DNA of 64,000 nt from UMGS172 sp045592985 (GCA_045592985.1 JAZNVU010000055.1:11329-75328); one strand, 5' to 3'; counted from the stretch's first letter, positions 9,526 through 18,597 are shown. Notes: a model not told the origin generated them from the sequence alone. Numbers and translations are program-made.

Positions 9526-10011
9526 ATGGCAATTTTTAAATCAAATTTAGTTTTAAGAAGAATAACCGAAATCACACCCGAGATGTTAAATTCTTTGGGT
9601 GTTAAAGCGTTGCTTTTAGATGTTGATAATACGTTGTCTACCCACCATGGCACAATTCTTGTTGATGGCTTAACCAAGTGGTTGAAAACAATGGATAATC
9701 ACGGCATAAAGACCGTTGTTGTGTCAAATTCCAAACGTTTCAGAATCGAGCCTTTTGCAGGAAGAATCGCGAGACCTTTTGTTAGTCTTGCATGTAAACC
9801 GCTGCCTTTTGGGTATGCTAAAGGCAGAAAAATGGCAGGCGTCAGAAAAAATGAATGTGCCATTGTCGGTGACCAGATTTTTACCGATGTTTTGGGTGCT
9901 AACCTTTACGGAATAAAATCAATTTTAGTCCGTCCCGTAAAATTGGAAGATGGTTTTAGTTTTAAAGTCAGACGTTATTTTGAAAAAGTAATGTTGAAAG
10001 ATAAGTTTTAA
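9526..10011 (+). CDS. yqeG: YqeG family HAD-IIIA phosphatase
   Basis: HAD-superfamily phosphatase of the YqeG group; the substrate in bacteria is not established. 161 residues. Motif I DVDNTL with the nucleophile pair D32/D34, motif II VVSNS, a Lys region (CKPLPFGYAKGR) and motif IV VGDQIFTDVLGAN. The start lies just after the rpsU terminator with AGGTGAAAC before the ATG. Endonuclease IV-like, aroQ and M24 genes follow closely. Confidence 0.88.
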   Translation: MAIFKSNLVLRRITEITPEMLNSLGVKALLLDVDNTLSTHHGTILVDGLTKWLKTMDNHGIKTVVVSNSKRFRIEPFAGRIARPFVSLACKPLPFGYAKGRKMAGVRKNECAIVGDQIFTDVLGANLYGIKSILVRPVKLEDGFSFKVRRYFEKVMLKDKF

Positions 10012-10023
10012 GGAGATAAAAAT

Positions 10024-10875
10024 ATGCCCGCTATTTTTGGACCGGCAGGATGTGCAAATTCTTTTTATGAAATGGGTTATAAGGGTAGTTTGCATGTACC
10101 TGAATACATTGAAAAAATTGGACTTGACTGCTTTGAATATCAATGCGGTCGAGGTGTAAATGTTGGCGAGGAAAAGGCTAGAGAGTTCGGACGTCTTGCA
10201 GCCGAGAAAAATATAAAGGTTTCTCTTCATGCTCCTTATTACATTTCTATGTCGAGCGTTGATGAAGAAAAACGTCTTAACTCGGTAAACTATATTTTAA
10301 GCAGTGCTAAGGCTGTAGATTTTATGGGTGGCAACCGTATTGTTGTTCATACCGGTTCTTGTGGTAAACTGCCGAGGGATGAGGCTTTAAGATTAGCAAT
10401 AGACACTATGAAAATATCACTTAAAGCACTTGACGATAACGGTCTCGGTCATATTCATATTTGTCCTGAAACAATGGGTAAAATTAATCAGTTAGGCGAT
10501 TTGAACGAGGTTATGACACTTTGCGAACTTGATGAAAGGCTTATACCTTGTATCGACTTTGGCCATTTAAACGCAAGAACGTTGGGTCAGGTTAATTCCA
10601 AAGATGCTTTTAAATATATTATTGACGAAATCGGTAATAGACTAGGCGAATATCGTCAAAAGCATTTTCATTCGCATTTTTCTAAAATTGAGTACACCAC
10701 AGGTGGCGAAAAGAAGCATCTTACTTTTGAAGACCAGGTTTTTGGCCCAAACTTCGAACCTTTAATGGATTTAGTGTACAATTTAGGATTAGAACCTACT
10801 TTTATTTGTGAGTCCGACGGAACGCAAAGCGAAGATGCATTAAGCATGAAAAAATACTACCTTGAAAGGATTTAA
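10024..10875 (+). CDS. Endonuclease IV-like TIM-barrel protein (AP endonuclease family 2)
   Basis: 283 residues, the length of endonuclease IV, which cuts the backbone 5' of abasic sites using a three-metal centre. Candidate metal ligands are seen in order: SLHAPYY, VVHTGS, CPETMG, CIDFGHLNA, HFHSHFS and CESDG. All the expected His/Glu/Asp positions are present. Overall it resembles the shorter Clostridial branch annotated as deoxyribonuclease IV or TIM-barrel protein, so AP endonuclease activity is likely but inferred. AAGGAGATAAAAAT precedes the ATG. Confidence 0.83.
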   Translation: MPAIFGPAGCANSFYEMGYKGSLHVPEYIEKIGLDCFEYQCGRGVNVGEEKAREFGRLAAEKNIKVSLHAPYYISMSSVDEEKRLNSVNYILSSAKAVDFMGGNRIVVHTGSCGKLPRDEALRLAIDTMKISLKALDDNGLGHIHICPETMGKINQLGDLNEVMTLCELDERLIPCIDFGHLNARTLGQVNSKDAFKYIIDEIGNRLGEYRQKHFHSHFSKIEYTTGGEKKHLTFEDQVFGPNFEPLMDLVYNLGLEPTFICESDGTQSEDALSMKKYYLERI

Positions 10876-10880
10876 TTAAT

Positions 10881-11330
10881 ATGTCGCAAAAGAAAATTCT
10901 TGTTATCAACGGACCAAATCTTAATATGCTGTCAATCCGTGAACCCGGTATTTACGGTTCACTGACGTTAGACGAGATAAACGCAGGTATCTCAACATAT
11001 GCTAAAGCATACGATTTGAGATGTGACTTTTTCCAGTCTAACTGTGAGGGTGAAATAATAGATAAAATTCACTCTGTACGCGAGGATTATGACGGTTGCA
11101 TTATTAATGCCGGTGCATATACTCATTACAGTTATGCTATTTATGATGCAATCAAAGCGGTTGATAAACCTTTTATCGAAGTGCATTTATCCAACGTTCA
11201 TGCCCGTGAAGAGTTCAGGCATAAATCGGTTATTGCACCTGCTTGCGTAGGCACTATTGCAGGTTTTGGCAAAAACAGTTATTTCCTTGCTGTTAATGCG
11301 TTGAAGGATATTTTAAATGGAAAGAATTAA
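10881..11330 (+). CDS. aroQ: Type II 3-dehydroquinate dehydratase
   Basis: Dehydrates 3-dehydroquinate to 3-dehydroshikimate in the shikimate pathway. 149 residues, normal for the dodecameric class. NGPNLNMLSIREPGIYG carries the catalytic Arg and Tyr; NAGAYTHYSYAI and EVHLSNVHAREEFRHKS complete the site. The 3' end overlaps the M24 peptidase gene by 14 nt. Confidence 0.96.
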   Translation: MSQKKILVINGPNLNMLSIREPGIYGSLTLDEINAGISTYAKAYDLRCDFFQSNCEGEIIDKIHSVREDYDGCIINAGAYTHYSYAIYDAIKAVDKPFIEVHLSNVHAREEFRHKSVIAPACVGTIAGFGKNSYFLAVNALKDILNGKN

Positions 11331-12369
11331 AGGTTGGTTAGACCTGAATGAAGCGGCGCTTGTTTATACCGAGGTGAACCGCAAATATCTTACAAATTTT
11401 TGCTCGTCTTTGGGATTTTTATTTGTTACAAGAGGCGGCGCAACGCTGTTTGTTGACGGTCGATATATCCTCACTGCCAAATCAAAAGTTAAAAATTGCA
11501 AGGTTGAACTATATGGCAATATAAGCCAACAACTGAACGATATAATCCAAAAAGAAAACATAAAAAGGGTACACTTAGAGGATACTCTGCCTGTCAGAAC
11601 AGTTGCTTCAATCGAAAACATGCTCAGCAAAACCGAATGTTTGACTGATACTGGTCTTGCAGGGTTTGTTGAAGAACTGCGTGAGATTAAAACCGACTAT
11701 GAAATTGAGTGCATAACAAAAGCACAGGAAATTGCCGAAAAGGCTTTTTTGGAAACGCTCGCATTTATTAAACCCGGTGTTACAGAGCGCGAAATTGCCG
11801 CTATGCTCGAATATAAATGTAAGTGTTACGGATCAGAGATGCCGTCGTTCGACACAATAGTTGTTTCGGGTAAAAAAACTGCTATGCCACACGGTGTACC
11901 TGATGATAATGTTATATCCGAAGGTGATTTTGTTACAATGGATTTCGGTGCGGTGTTTGATGGCTATCACAGTGACATGACACGTACTGTTGCTGTTGGT
12001 CATGCAACCGACAAAATGATTGAAGTTTATGATACCGTTGTTGGTGCTATGGAAAAGGCGAGAGAGGTTATTGCAGACGGTGTAAAGTGTTCGTTCGTCG
12101 ATAATGTTGCAAGGTCATTTATTGATAATGCTGGGTATGGAAAATACTTTACACACAGTTTAGGTCATAGCGTGGGATTAGAAATTCACGAAAGCCCAAG
12201 TCTTTCTCCTAAATGCGAAAAAGTATTAAAGGTAGGTCATGTTGTGACCGATGAACCGGGCATTTATATTGAAAATGAGTTCGGTGTTAGGGTCGAAGAT
12301 ATGATAGTTGTCACTAAAATTGGCAATAAAACGCTAACAAAATGCAAAAATTTGCTTATTATTCTTTAA
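11317..12369 (+). CDS. M24 family Xaa-Pro aminopeptidase/dipeptidase
   Basis: Dinuclear-metal peptidase that removes N-terminal residues next to proline. 350 residues: a creatinase-like N-terminal domain (about 1-125) and a pita-bread M24 domain. Metal ligands: VTMDFGAVFDGYHSDMTRT (two Asp), HSLGHSVGLEIHE (His), DEPGIY and RVEDM (two Glu). The GVPDDNVISEGD run is typical. ATG 11317 lies within aroQ and suggests coupling. Whether it is an aminopeptidase (PepP) or a dipeptidase (PepQ) cannot be decided here. Confidence 0.92.
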   Translation: MERIKGWLDLNEAALVYTEVNRKYLTNFCSSLGFLFVTRGGATLFVDGRYILTAKSKVKNCKVELYGNISQQLNDIIQKENIKRVHLEDTLPVRTVASIENMLSKTECLTDTGLAGFVEELREIKTDYEIECITKAQEIAEKAFLETLAFIKPGVTEREIAAMLEYKCKCYGSEMPSFDTIVVSGKKTAMPHGVPDDNVISEGDFVTMDFGAVFDGYHSDMTRTVAVGHATDKMIEVYDTVVGAMEKAREVIADGVKCSFVDNVARSFIDNAGYGKYFTHSLGHSVGLEIHESPSLSPKCEKVLKVGHVVTDEPGIYIENEFGVRVEDMIVVTKIGNKTLTKCKNLLIIL

Positions 12370-12384
12370 AGATGTAAAAAACAC

Positions 12385-12416
12385 TTGAAAAGTAATAAGA
12401 AATAATGTAATATAAT
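12385..12416 (+). promoter_or_regulatory. Possible sigma-A promoter of efp
   Basis: TTGAAA at 12385-12390 with TAATAT (12408-12413, 17-nt spacer) or the overlapping TATAAT (12411-12416, 20-nt spacer). The -10 region is strong; its exact register is uncertain. Confidence 0.5.
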
Positions 12417-12444
12417 TACAAGTTTAATTTGGAGGTAAAAAATT

Positions 12445-13002
12445 ATGGTTACAGCCGGCGATTTTAGAAACGGTGTTACTTTTGAAATGGAAGGCAAGGT
12501 CTATCAGATTGTTGAATTCCAGCATGTAAAACCCGGTAAAGGCGCAGCATTCGTAAGAACTAAAATTAGAAATGTTATTGAAGGTTCTGTTATTGAAAGA
12601 ACTTTCAACCCCACTGAAAAATTCCCTACAGCATTTGTCGAGAGAAAAGATATGGAATATTCCTATGCTGACGGCGACCTTTTCTACTTTATGGATTCTG
12701 AAACTTATGAACTTGTTCCCGTAAGCAAGAACGAACTTGACGATAACTTTAAGTTTGTTAAGGAAAACATGGTTTGCAAGGTTCTTTCCTACAAAGGCAA
12801 GGTTTTCGGTGTAGAGCCTCCCACATTTGTTGAACTTGCAGTTACCCAGACCGACCCCGGTTTTGCAGGTAATACTGCTACCAACGCAACCAAACCCGCT
12901 ACCCTTGAGACCGGTTGTGAAATCCGTGTTCCTCTCTTTATTAACGAGGGCGACGTGATTCGTATCGATACCAGAACCGGTGAATATATGGAGCGTGCAT
13001 AA
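12445..13002 (+). CDS. efp: Elongation factor P
   Basis: Relieves ribosome stalling at polyproline. 185 residues, three beta-barrel domains. The KOW-like N-terminal domain has the loop KPGKGAAF with the modifiable Lys at about 32; domain III ends in IDTRTGEYMERA, the family's usual C-terminus. TTGGAGGTAAAAAATT precedes the ATG. No modification gene (epmA-type or rhamnosyltransferase) is visible nearby. Confidence 0.97.
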   Translation: MVTAGDFRNGVTFEMEGKVYQIVEFQHVKPGKGAAFVRTKIRNVIEGSVIERTFNPTEKFPTAFVERKDMEYSYADGDLFYFMDSETYELVPVSKNELDDNFKFVKENMVCKVLSYKGKVFGVEPPTFVELAVTQTDPGFAGNTATNATKPATLETGCEIRVPLFINEGDVIRIDTRTGEYMERA

Positions 13003-13025
13003 TTATTGCTAATTAAGCAATAATT
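13001..13025 (+). terminator. AT-rich hairpin after efp, weak terminator candidate
   Basis: Arms 13001-13010 and 13016-13025 pair perfectly (AATTATTGCT) around a 5-nt loop and overlap the efp stop. No T-run follows, so it may only slow or protect the transcript before the next gene. Confidence 0.35.
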
Positions 13026-13060
13026 GTAATATACCCGCCTTTTGGCAGAAGGAGAATACC

Positions 13061-13459
13061 ATGACAGTATCTGAGAAAGTTGCATACATTAAAGGTCTTG
13101 CTGAAAATGCAGGATTTAGCGACAACGACGCTAAGGACAAGGTTGTTAAGGCTATTATCGACGCTCTTGAAGATATCGCCGCATCTATCGGTGAAATCAA
13201 CGAGCAACTCGATGCAGTTGACGAAGACCTCGCCACTCTTGAAGAAGATTTTTACGAGGATGAAGATTACGATTATGACGATGAGGACGACGATGACGAT
13301 TTTTGTTATGAAGTCGAGTGTCCCACTTGCCATGATGTAATTTATCTTGATGACGAGATGATTGACGAAGGTGGCATCAAATGCCCTAATTGCGGAGAAG
13401 AACTTGAGTTTGATTTCAGTTGTGACGGTTGCTCAGGCTGCTCTGAAGACGAAGAATAA
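13061..13459 (+). CDS. CD1247-like acidic zinc-ribbon protein
   Basis: 132 residues of unknown function. The N-terminus (TVSEKVAYIKGLAE) matches the Clostridial CD1247 N-terminal domain family. Residues about 60-85 are almost wholly Asp/Glu/Tyr, then a zinc ribbon CPTC...CPNC and a Cys-rich tail CDGCSGC. AGAAGGAGAATACC precedes the ATG. It sits between efp and a strong terminator, so it may be co-transcribed with efp. The acidic linker plus ribbon suggests binding to a basic or nucleic-acid partner, which is inference only. Confidence 0.8.
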   Translation: MTVSEKVAYIKGLAENAGFSDNDAKDKVVKAIIDALEDIAASIGEINEQLDAVDEDLATLEEDFYEDEDYDYDDEDDDDDFCYEVECPTCHDVIYLDDEMIDEGGIKCPNCGEELEFDFSCDGCSGCSEDEE

Positions 13460-13469
13460 TCTTATATTG

Positions 13470-13500
13470 GGCATCCGTGGCGACGCGGATGCCTTTTTCT
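13470..13500 (+). terminator. Rho-independent terminator
   Basis: GGCATCCG (13470-13477) pairs with CGGATGCC (13486-13493), extendable by two further pairs, followed by five T. Confidence 0.88.
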
Positions 13501-13513
13501 TAGGGGTGAAACC

Positions 13514-14236
13514 TTGATTACCGAATGTAAACTTGATTATTGTACTTTGACAGAACCTGAAAATGTTAAAGTTTCGGTTATTATCGTCTGTGGCGGTAGT
13601 TCATCCAGAATGAATGGAATTGATAAAATGTTTGCCAAGATAGGCGAAGTTCCTGTTGCCGCACGAACTATTACCGTTTTTGAAAATTGCCCGCTGGTTG
13701 AGAACATCGTTATTGTTACCAAAAGCGAAAGTGTTTTAAAGATGCAACAACTGTGCGAAAATTACGGATTTAAAAAAGTCACCGATATTGTTGAGGGTGG
13801 TAATTGCCGTCAGCGTTCGGTTGCTAACGGATTGGATTTTGCTAACGAAAACATTGTACTTATCCACGATGGCGCAAGACCGTTTGTGACCAATGATTGT
13901 ATTTTAAGGGTGATTGATGCAACTGTTAAATACGGTGCGGTTACTTGTGCTGTCAAGCTGAAGGATACTGTAAAAATGGTCGATAGCGAAGGTAAAGTTT
14001 TATCAACTCCCGACCGCAACACCTTGGTTTCGGTGCAAACACCTCAAGGTTTTAATACCGAACTTTATAAAGATGCCGTTTCAAAATCGCAGTTCGACCT
14101 CGATAAATTTACTGATGATTGTTCGCTTGTTGAAGCATTCGGTCATGATGTGTATACCGTCGAGGGCGATTATACAAATATTAAAATAACCACTGCGGAA
14201 GACTTGATGTTTGCCGAAGTGCTTTCTAAGAGGTGA
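13514..14236 (+). CDS. ispD: 2-C-methyl-D-erythritol 4-phosphate cytidylyltransferase
   Basis: Third step of the MEP isoprenoid pathway: MEP plus CTP to CDP-ME. 240 residues. The CTP loop is CGGSSSRMNGIDKMFAKIG, then HDGARPFV, TVKMVD and TPQGF. The start is TTG at 13514, eight nt after AGGGGTG; no ATG exists before the nucleotide loop. The N-terminus is about 15 residues longer than usual. ispF follows 5 nt later, the common ispD-ispF pairing. Confidence 0.93.
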   Translation: MITECKLDYCTLTEPENVKVSVIIVCGGSSSRMNGIDKMFAKIGEVPVAARTITVFENCPLVENIVIVTKSESVLKMQQLCENYGFKKVTDIVEGGNCRQRSVANGLDFANENIVLIHDGARPFVTNDCILRVIDATVKYGAVTCAVKLKDTVKMVDSEGKVLSTPDRNTLVSVQTPQGFNTELYKDAVSKSQFDLDKFTDDCSLVEAFGHDVYTVEGDYTNIKITTAEDLMFAEVLSKR

Positions 14237-14241
14237 ATAGC

Positions 14242-14721
14242 ATGAGAATTAGAATAGGTCACGGTTATGATGTTCATCGTTTTTGCGATGATAGGAAACT
14301 TATTCTTGGCGGTGTAGAGGTGCCGTACGACAAAGGTTTACTCGGTCACTCAGATGCCGATGTTCTGTTGCATGCAATATCCGATGCCTTATTAGGGGCT
14401 GCCGCTTTGGGTGATATAGGTAAACATTTTCCTGATACCGACGAAAAGTATCGTGGTGCCGATAGCCGAGTTTTGCTTCGTGAAGTTGTTAGAAAAATTG
14501 CCGAAAAAGGTTATTCTGTTTCTAATATTGATGCGACTGTTGTTATGCAGAGACCAAAACTTGCAACATATTTACCACAGATGGTTAAAAATATCGCTAA
14601 TGATTGTTGTATCGATGTTGACTGTGTAAACGTAAAAGCCACAACCGAAGAAAATTTAGGCTTTACAGGTAGCGGTGACGGTGCCTCTGCCCATGCAGTG
14701 TGCGTTATCATGTGTGAATAA
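14242..14721 (+). CDS. ispF: 2-C-methyl-D-erythritol 2,4-cyclodiphosphate synthase
   Basis: Cyclises CDP-ME 2-phosphate to MEcPP with loss of CMP in the MEP pathway. 159 residues. Zinc site GYDVHRF and HSDADVLLHAISDALLGAAALGDIG, substrate loop HFPDTD, and C-terminal KATTEENLGFTG. ATG 14242 is chosen over an in-frame GTG at 14233 because AAGAGGTG lies 6 nt before it and homology begins there. Confidence 0.96.
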   Translation: MRIRIGHGYDVHRFCDDRKLILGGVEVPYDKGLLGHSDADVLLHAISDALLGAAALGDIGKHFPDTDEKYRGADSRVLLREVVRKIAEKGYSVSNIDATVVMQRPKLATYLPQMVKNIANDCCIDVDCVNVKATTEENLGFTGSGDGASAHAVCVIMCE

Positions 14722-14759
14722 TAAAAAAGTCAGTTGAATATATATCATCGGGTGATGGT

Positions 14760-15215
14760 ATGTTTTTCCTGAATTTCAAATTACCAAAAAAGTATATTTT
14801 GCTTTGCTTTTTGCTTATTGTTTTGTGTGTCATTGTTGTTTTAAATATTTGTGCAGGCAAAACTATAGCACCACCGCATGAAACGTTTCAAGGTTGTTCG
14901 GATGATTTTTCGGTTGCTGATTATATCACTTCTTTTGGCCCCGATATTGATGTTTCATCATGCAAGGTAGATGAGATAACCGTACCGCATATTTTTAATG
15001 AAGTTTATGAATCTTATAATGAAATTCAAAAGTCTCAGGGGTTTGACCTTGAGTTGTATAAGGGTAAAGTACTCACCAGATATACATATTCTGTAATAAA
15101 TTATCCGGGTGACGATAGCAATGTTTTCGCTGAAGTCCTTGTGTTGGACGGAGTTGTTGTTGCTGCGGACATTTATTCAACCGATTCAGATGGTTTTATT
15201 TTGCCTTTGAAATAA
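14760..15215 (+). CDS. DUF4830-like membrane-anchored protein
   Basis: 151 residues. A lysine-rich start is followed by one hydrophobic segment (about 11-31), then an extracytoplasmic domain of about 115 residues. Features such as IPxxFNEVYESYNEIQKSQGFDLELYKGK, YTYSVINYPG and a VVVAADIYS strand fit the DUF4830 family common in Clostridia, whose function is unknown. The sequence after the helix (NICAGK) contains a Cys but no clear lipobox. It lies between ispF and a pseudouridine synthase. Confidence 0.75.
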   Translation: MFFLNFKLPKKYILLCFLLIVLCVIVVLNICAGKTIAPPHETFQGCSDDFSVADYITSFGPDIDVSSCKVDEITVPHIFNEVYESYNEIQKSQGFDLELYKGKVLTRYTYSVINYPGDDSNVFAEVLVLDGVVVAADIYSTDSDGFILPLK

Positions 15216-15232
15216 AATGATGGAGATATTAT

Positions 15233-15943
15233 ATGTCTTTTGAAAGACTTGATAAACTAATTTCAACAGCCGCTTGTGTATCGCGAAACGATGCTAAGAG
15301 TTTGATAAGACAGGGTAGGGTGACCGTTGACGGTAAGTGTGTTAAGGATTTTGCATGCAGAGTCGAAGAATCGGCTGTTTTGACAGTTGACGGTGATATA
15401 GTTAAATACAAAAAATATGTCTATTATATGCTAAATAAACCGAAAGGTATTCTTTCAGCCTCTAATGATAAATCACGCGAAACAGTGGTTGATATTATAG
15501 CATCTAAAGTACAACGTAACGGTCTTTTTCCTGTCGGCAGATTAGATAAGGATACCACCGGCCTATTGATAGTGACTGATGACGGTGATTTTGGCCATAG
15601 GGTAATTTCACCTAAAAGCGGTATTGAAAAAGAGTATATAGCGGACGTGGACAAGCCAATAACCGATGATGATATTGAAATATTGGCAAACGGCGTGACT
15701 CTTGCCGATGGAACAAAATGCTTGCCTGCTAAAATGACCGTTTTAAATGAGAAAAAAACTAAGGTCAGCATTATTATAACTGAGGGTAAATATCACGAGA
15801 TAAAGAGAATATTGGGTGTTGTCGGCGCCGGAGTCAATACTCTTCACCGCTTAAGAATTGGTAAACTAATTCTTGATTATAAGTTATCTGACGGTGATTT
15901 CAGAGAATTAACCGAGTCAGAACTGTTTCTTGTGATAAAATGA
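15233..15943 (+). CDS. RsuA/RluB family pseudouridine synthase
   Basis: Isomerises a uridine in rRNA. 236 residues: an S4 RNA-binding domain (about 1-60, RLDKLISTAACVSRNDAKSLIRQG) and the catalytic domain with GRLDKDTTGLL, where D is the nucleophile, then KEYIADVD and EGKYHEIKRIL. The length and absence of a C-terminal basic tail favour an RsuA-type (16S rRNA) enzyme over RluB, but the target site is not certain. Confidence 0.92.
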   Translation: MSFERLDKLISTAACVSRNDAKSLIRQGRVTVDGKCVKDFACRVEESAVLTVDGDIVKYKKYVYYMLNKPKGILSASNDKSRETVVDIIASKVQRNGLFPVGRLDKDTTGLLIVTDDGDFGHRVISPKSGIEKEYIADVDKPITDDDIEILANGVTLADGTKCLPAKMTVLNEKKTKVSIIITEGKYHEIKRILGVVGAGVNTLHRLRIGKLILDYKLSDGDFRELTESELFLVIK

Positions 15944-16130
15944 ACAAAAATTATAAACTAAATATAACTTAATTATACAATAATTTACATTGCATTAATA
16001 TAATTATACATTTCATATAAAATATCACCGTGAAGTTTGGGTGAATTGGGTATAGAAATTATCAGTTTTATTTGTTATAATGCATGAGTAAATTAGTTAA
16101 GTACACATTTCTTTAGGAGGAAAGATATTA

Positions 16131-17273
16131 ATGGCAAGCCTTACACTTAAAAACATTTGCAAAAAATATCCCGGCGGTGTTCTTGCTGTTCAGGAATTCA
16201 ATCTTGACATCAAGGATAAAGAATTTATTATTCTCGTTGGGCCTTCAGGTTGCGGTAAATCAACAACTCTTCGTATGATCGCAGGTCTTGAAGAAATCAG
16301 CGGCGGTGAACTTTACATCGGTGACCGTTTGGTTAACGACGTAGCACCTAAGGATAGAGATATCGCCATGGTTTTCCAGAACTATGCACTTTATCCCCAT
16401 ATGACCGTTTTCGATAACATGGCATTTGGTCTTAAACTTCGTAAAACTCCGAAGGAGGAGATTAAGCGTCGTGTAGAAGAGGCTGCTCGTATTCTTGATA
16501 TTGAGCATCTTCTCCAGCGTAAACCCGCAGCTCTTTCCGGTGGTCAGCGTCAGCGTGTTGCTTTGGGACGTGCTATCGTTCGTGAACCGAAGGTCTTCCT
16601 TCTTGACGAACCGCTTTCCAACTTGGATGCTAAGCTTCGTGCACAGATGCGTACCGAGATTTCTAAACTTCATTTAAGACTTGGAACTACCTTCATCTAC
16701 GTTACTCACGACCAGACTGAAGCTATGACCATGGGTACCAGAATCGTTGTTATGAAAGATGGTATCGTTCAGCAGGTTGATACACCTCAGCATCTTTATG
16801 ATATGCCTTGTAACTCCTTCGTTGCAGGATTTATCGGTTCACCTCAGATGAACTTCCTTGATGCTAAGGTATTACAGGAGGGTGAGGATTTCTTTGTAGA
16901 GTTTGGTTCTGAAGACACTAAGACCCGTTCCGGTGTTAAATATAAGATTAAACTTCCCGCAGAGAAGAATAAGAAAGATTGCCTTGTTCCTTACGTTGAT
17001 AAGGAAGTTATCATTGGTATCCGTCCTGAGCATGTACACGATGAAGAAGAACTTATCGCTAAGTTCCCCGACGGTATTGTTGAGGCTAACGTTGAAGTTA
17101 CCGAGCTTATGGGTGCAGAAAAATACATTTACACCGTTTGCGAAGGTCAGAACATCAACGGCCGTGTTGCTCCTACTTCTACTGCTCGTCCCGGCGAGAC
17201 CATCAGAATCACCCTTGAACCCGGTAAGATCCATATCTTTGATAAAGATACTGAGAAAACTGTTACCAACTGA
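16131..17273 (+). CDS. Sugar ABC transporter ATPase, MsmK/UgpC type
   Basis: Energises CUT1-family carbohydrate importers. 380 residues. Walker A GPSGCGKST at 37-45, Q-loop FQNYALYPHMTV, signature LSGGQRQR near 134, Walker B VFLLDEP and H-loop THDQTEA. The C-terminal third is the MalK-like regulatory OB fold (IGIRPEHV). There are no permease or binding-protein genes nearby, so it is probably a shared ATPase serving several importers, as MsmK does in streptococci. The 187-nt space upstream is AT-rich with a TATAAT at 16076-16081 but no clear -35. Confidence 0.93.
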   Translation: MASLTLKNICKKYPGGVLAVQEFNLDIKDKEFIILVGPSGCGKSTTLRMIAGLEEISGGELYIGDRLVNDVAPKDRDIAMVFQNYALYPHMTVFDNMAFGLKLRKTPKEEIKRRVEEAARILDIEHLLQRKPAALSGGQRQRVALGRAIVREPKVFLLDEPLSNLDAKLRAQMRTEISKLHLRLGTTFIYVTHDQTEAMTMGTRIVVMKDGIVQQVDTPQHLYDMPCNSFVAGFIGSPQMNFLDAKVLQEGEDFFVEFGSEDTKTRSGVKYKIKLPAEKNKKDCLVPYVDKEVIIGIRPEHVHDEEELIAKFPDGIVEANVEVTELMGAEKYIYTVCEGQNINGRVAPTSTARPGETIRITLEPGKIHIFDKDTEKTVTN

Positions 17274-17298
17274 TTTTGATAAATATCTGCTATTTTTA

Positions 17299-17333
17299 CA
17301 GACCTTGAATTTTTTCAAGGTCTGTTTTTTTCT
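17299..17333 (+). terminator. Rho-independent terminator after the ABC ATPase
   Basis: Perfect 11-bp stem, CAGACCTTGAA (17299-17309) with TTCAAGGTCTG (17314-17324), then six T. Confidence 0.92.
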
Positions 17334-17412
17334 TTAATGTTTGATTTTTGTTTACATAACACTTAAATTGTAATCAAATTGTAACTTTTTTTATGAAATT
17401 TGTAATTTACTC

Positions 17413-17441
17413 TTGAAAAAATACAAGATATTGTGTACAAT
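17413..17441 (+). promoter_or_regulatory. Sigma-A promoter of the CdaR-like regulator
   Basis: TTGAAA (17413-17418), 17-nt spacer, TACAAT (17436-17441) with TGTG just before the -10. The transcript probably continues into ftsE. Confidence 0.75.
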
Positions 17442-17494
17442 AATGATGTATTGATATAAATAATGCATTTTGCTGAAATTAAGGGGAGAGAAAT

Positions 17495-18589
17495 ATGTCT
17501 AACAGACTTTTTCAAGGGGTAATACATCAAATAAAGGATACTATTGATCGCACCATAGGTGTTATTGATGAAAACTATACCGTTATTGCCTGCAGTGAAC
17601 TTAGCAGAATCAGAGAAACACATGAAGTTATGTTTGCCGGCGGTTCAGTTCCCGGTTCGAGCGAGATTTTCGTTAGGGGCCAATATACATATAAATCTTT
17701 TGGCACCCCACAAAGACCTGAGTATATTTTGTTTGTTGAAGGTAACGACCCTCAGGCGGCAAAATATGCTTCCATTCTTGCTGTTTCACTTTCTCATATT
17801 AAGTTCTATTATGATGAAAAGTATGACCGTAGTAACTTTATTAAAAATGTTATACTTGACAATATCCTTCAGGGTGATATAAACCTGAAGGCTCGTGAGT
17901 TGCGCTTTAACAGTGATGTTGCTCGTACTGTTTTTCTCATTCGTGTCACCTCAACTAATGAGATTTCGGTTTATGATATTATTCAAAACCTGTTCCCCGA
18001 TAAAAATAAAGATTTCATTATTAACATAAGTGATACAGATATTGCTCTTGTTAAGGAAACTAAGCACGGCATCGAGTCTTCTGACCTTGAAAATCTTGCA
18101 GGTTCTATTGTTGATACATTAGCAAGCGAGTTCTATTATACCCAGGCTGTTATCGGTATTGGTACTACCGTAGAAAACCTTAAGGACCTTGCTCGTTCGT
18201 TTAAAGAAGCGCAGGTTGCTTTAGAGGTTGGTAAGGTATTCGACACTGAAAAGGCAATTGTGAATTATGATAACCTTGGTATTGCAAGACTTATTTATCA
18301 GCTTCCCACCACACTTTGTGAGTCATTCTTAAGAGAGGTGTTCAAGCGCGGAACAATTGAAAGTCTTGACCAGGAAACTTTGTTTACTATTCAGAAATTC
18401 TTTGAAAACAACCTTAACGTTTCTGAAACCGCAAGAAAACTGTTTGTTCACAGAAATACTCTTGTTTACCGTTTAGAGAAGATCAAGAAGATTACCGGTC
18501 TTGACCTTCGCGAGTTTGACCATGCAATAATTTTCAAGATTGCTCTTATGGTTAAAAAATATTTAAGAGCAACTCCGGTTAAATATTAA
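17495..18589 (+). CDS. CdaR/PucR-type helix-turn-helix regulator
   Basis: 364 residues. The C-terminal about 55 residues (SETARKLFVHRNTLVYRLEKIKKITG) are the HTH_30 domain of the PucR/CdaR family; the centre resembles the GGDEF-like CdaR middle domain (IGIGTTVENLKDLARSFKEAQVALEVG). The N-terminal part (about 1-130) is an unrecognised sensor segment. In CdaR the ligand is a sugar acid. Its position next to the shared sugar ATPase suggests a carbohydrate signal, which is inference. Confidence 0.85.
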   Translation: MSNRLFQGVIHQIKDTIDRTIGVIDENYTVIACSELSRIRETHEVMFAGGSVPGSSEIFVRGQYTYKSFGTPQRPEYILFVEGNDPQAAKYASILAVSLSHIKFYYDEKYDRSNFIKNVILDNILQGDINLKARELRFNSDVARTVFLIRVTSTNEISVYDIIQNLFPDKNKDFIINISDTDIALVKETKHGIESSDLENLAGSIVDTLASEFYYTQAVIGIGTTVENLKDLARSFKEAQVALEVGKVFDTEKAIVNYDNLGIARLIYQLPTTLCESFLREVFKRGTIESLDQETLFTIQKFFENNLNVSETARKLFVHRNTLVYRLEKIKKITGLDLREFDHAIIFKIALMVKKYLRATPVKY

Positions 18590-18597
18590 TAGAAAGA

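Noticed and set aside
15944..16130. A riboswitch or regulator site before the ABC ATPase
   Set aside because: The 187-nt space is AT-rich with a -10-like box but shows no conserved riboswitch-type structure or clear operator.
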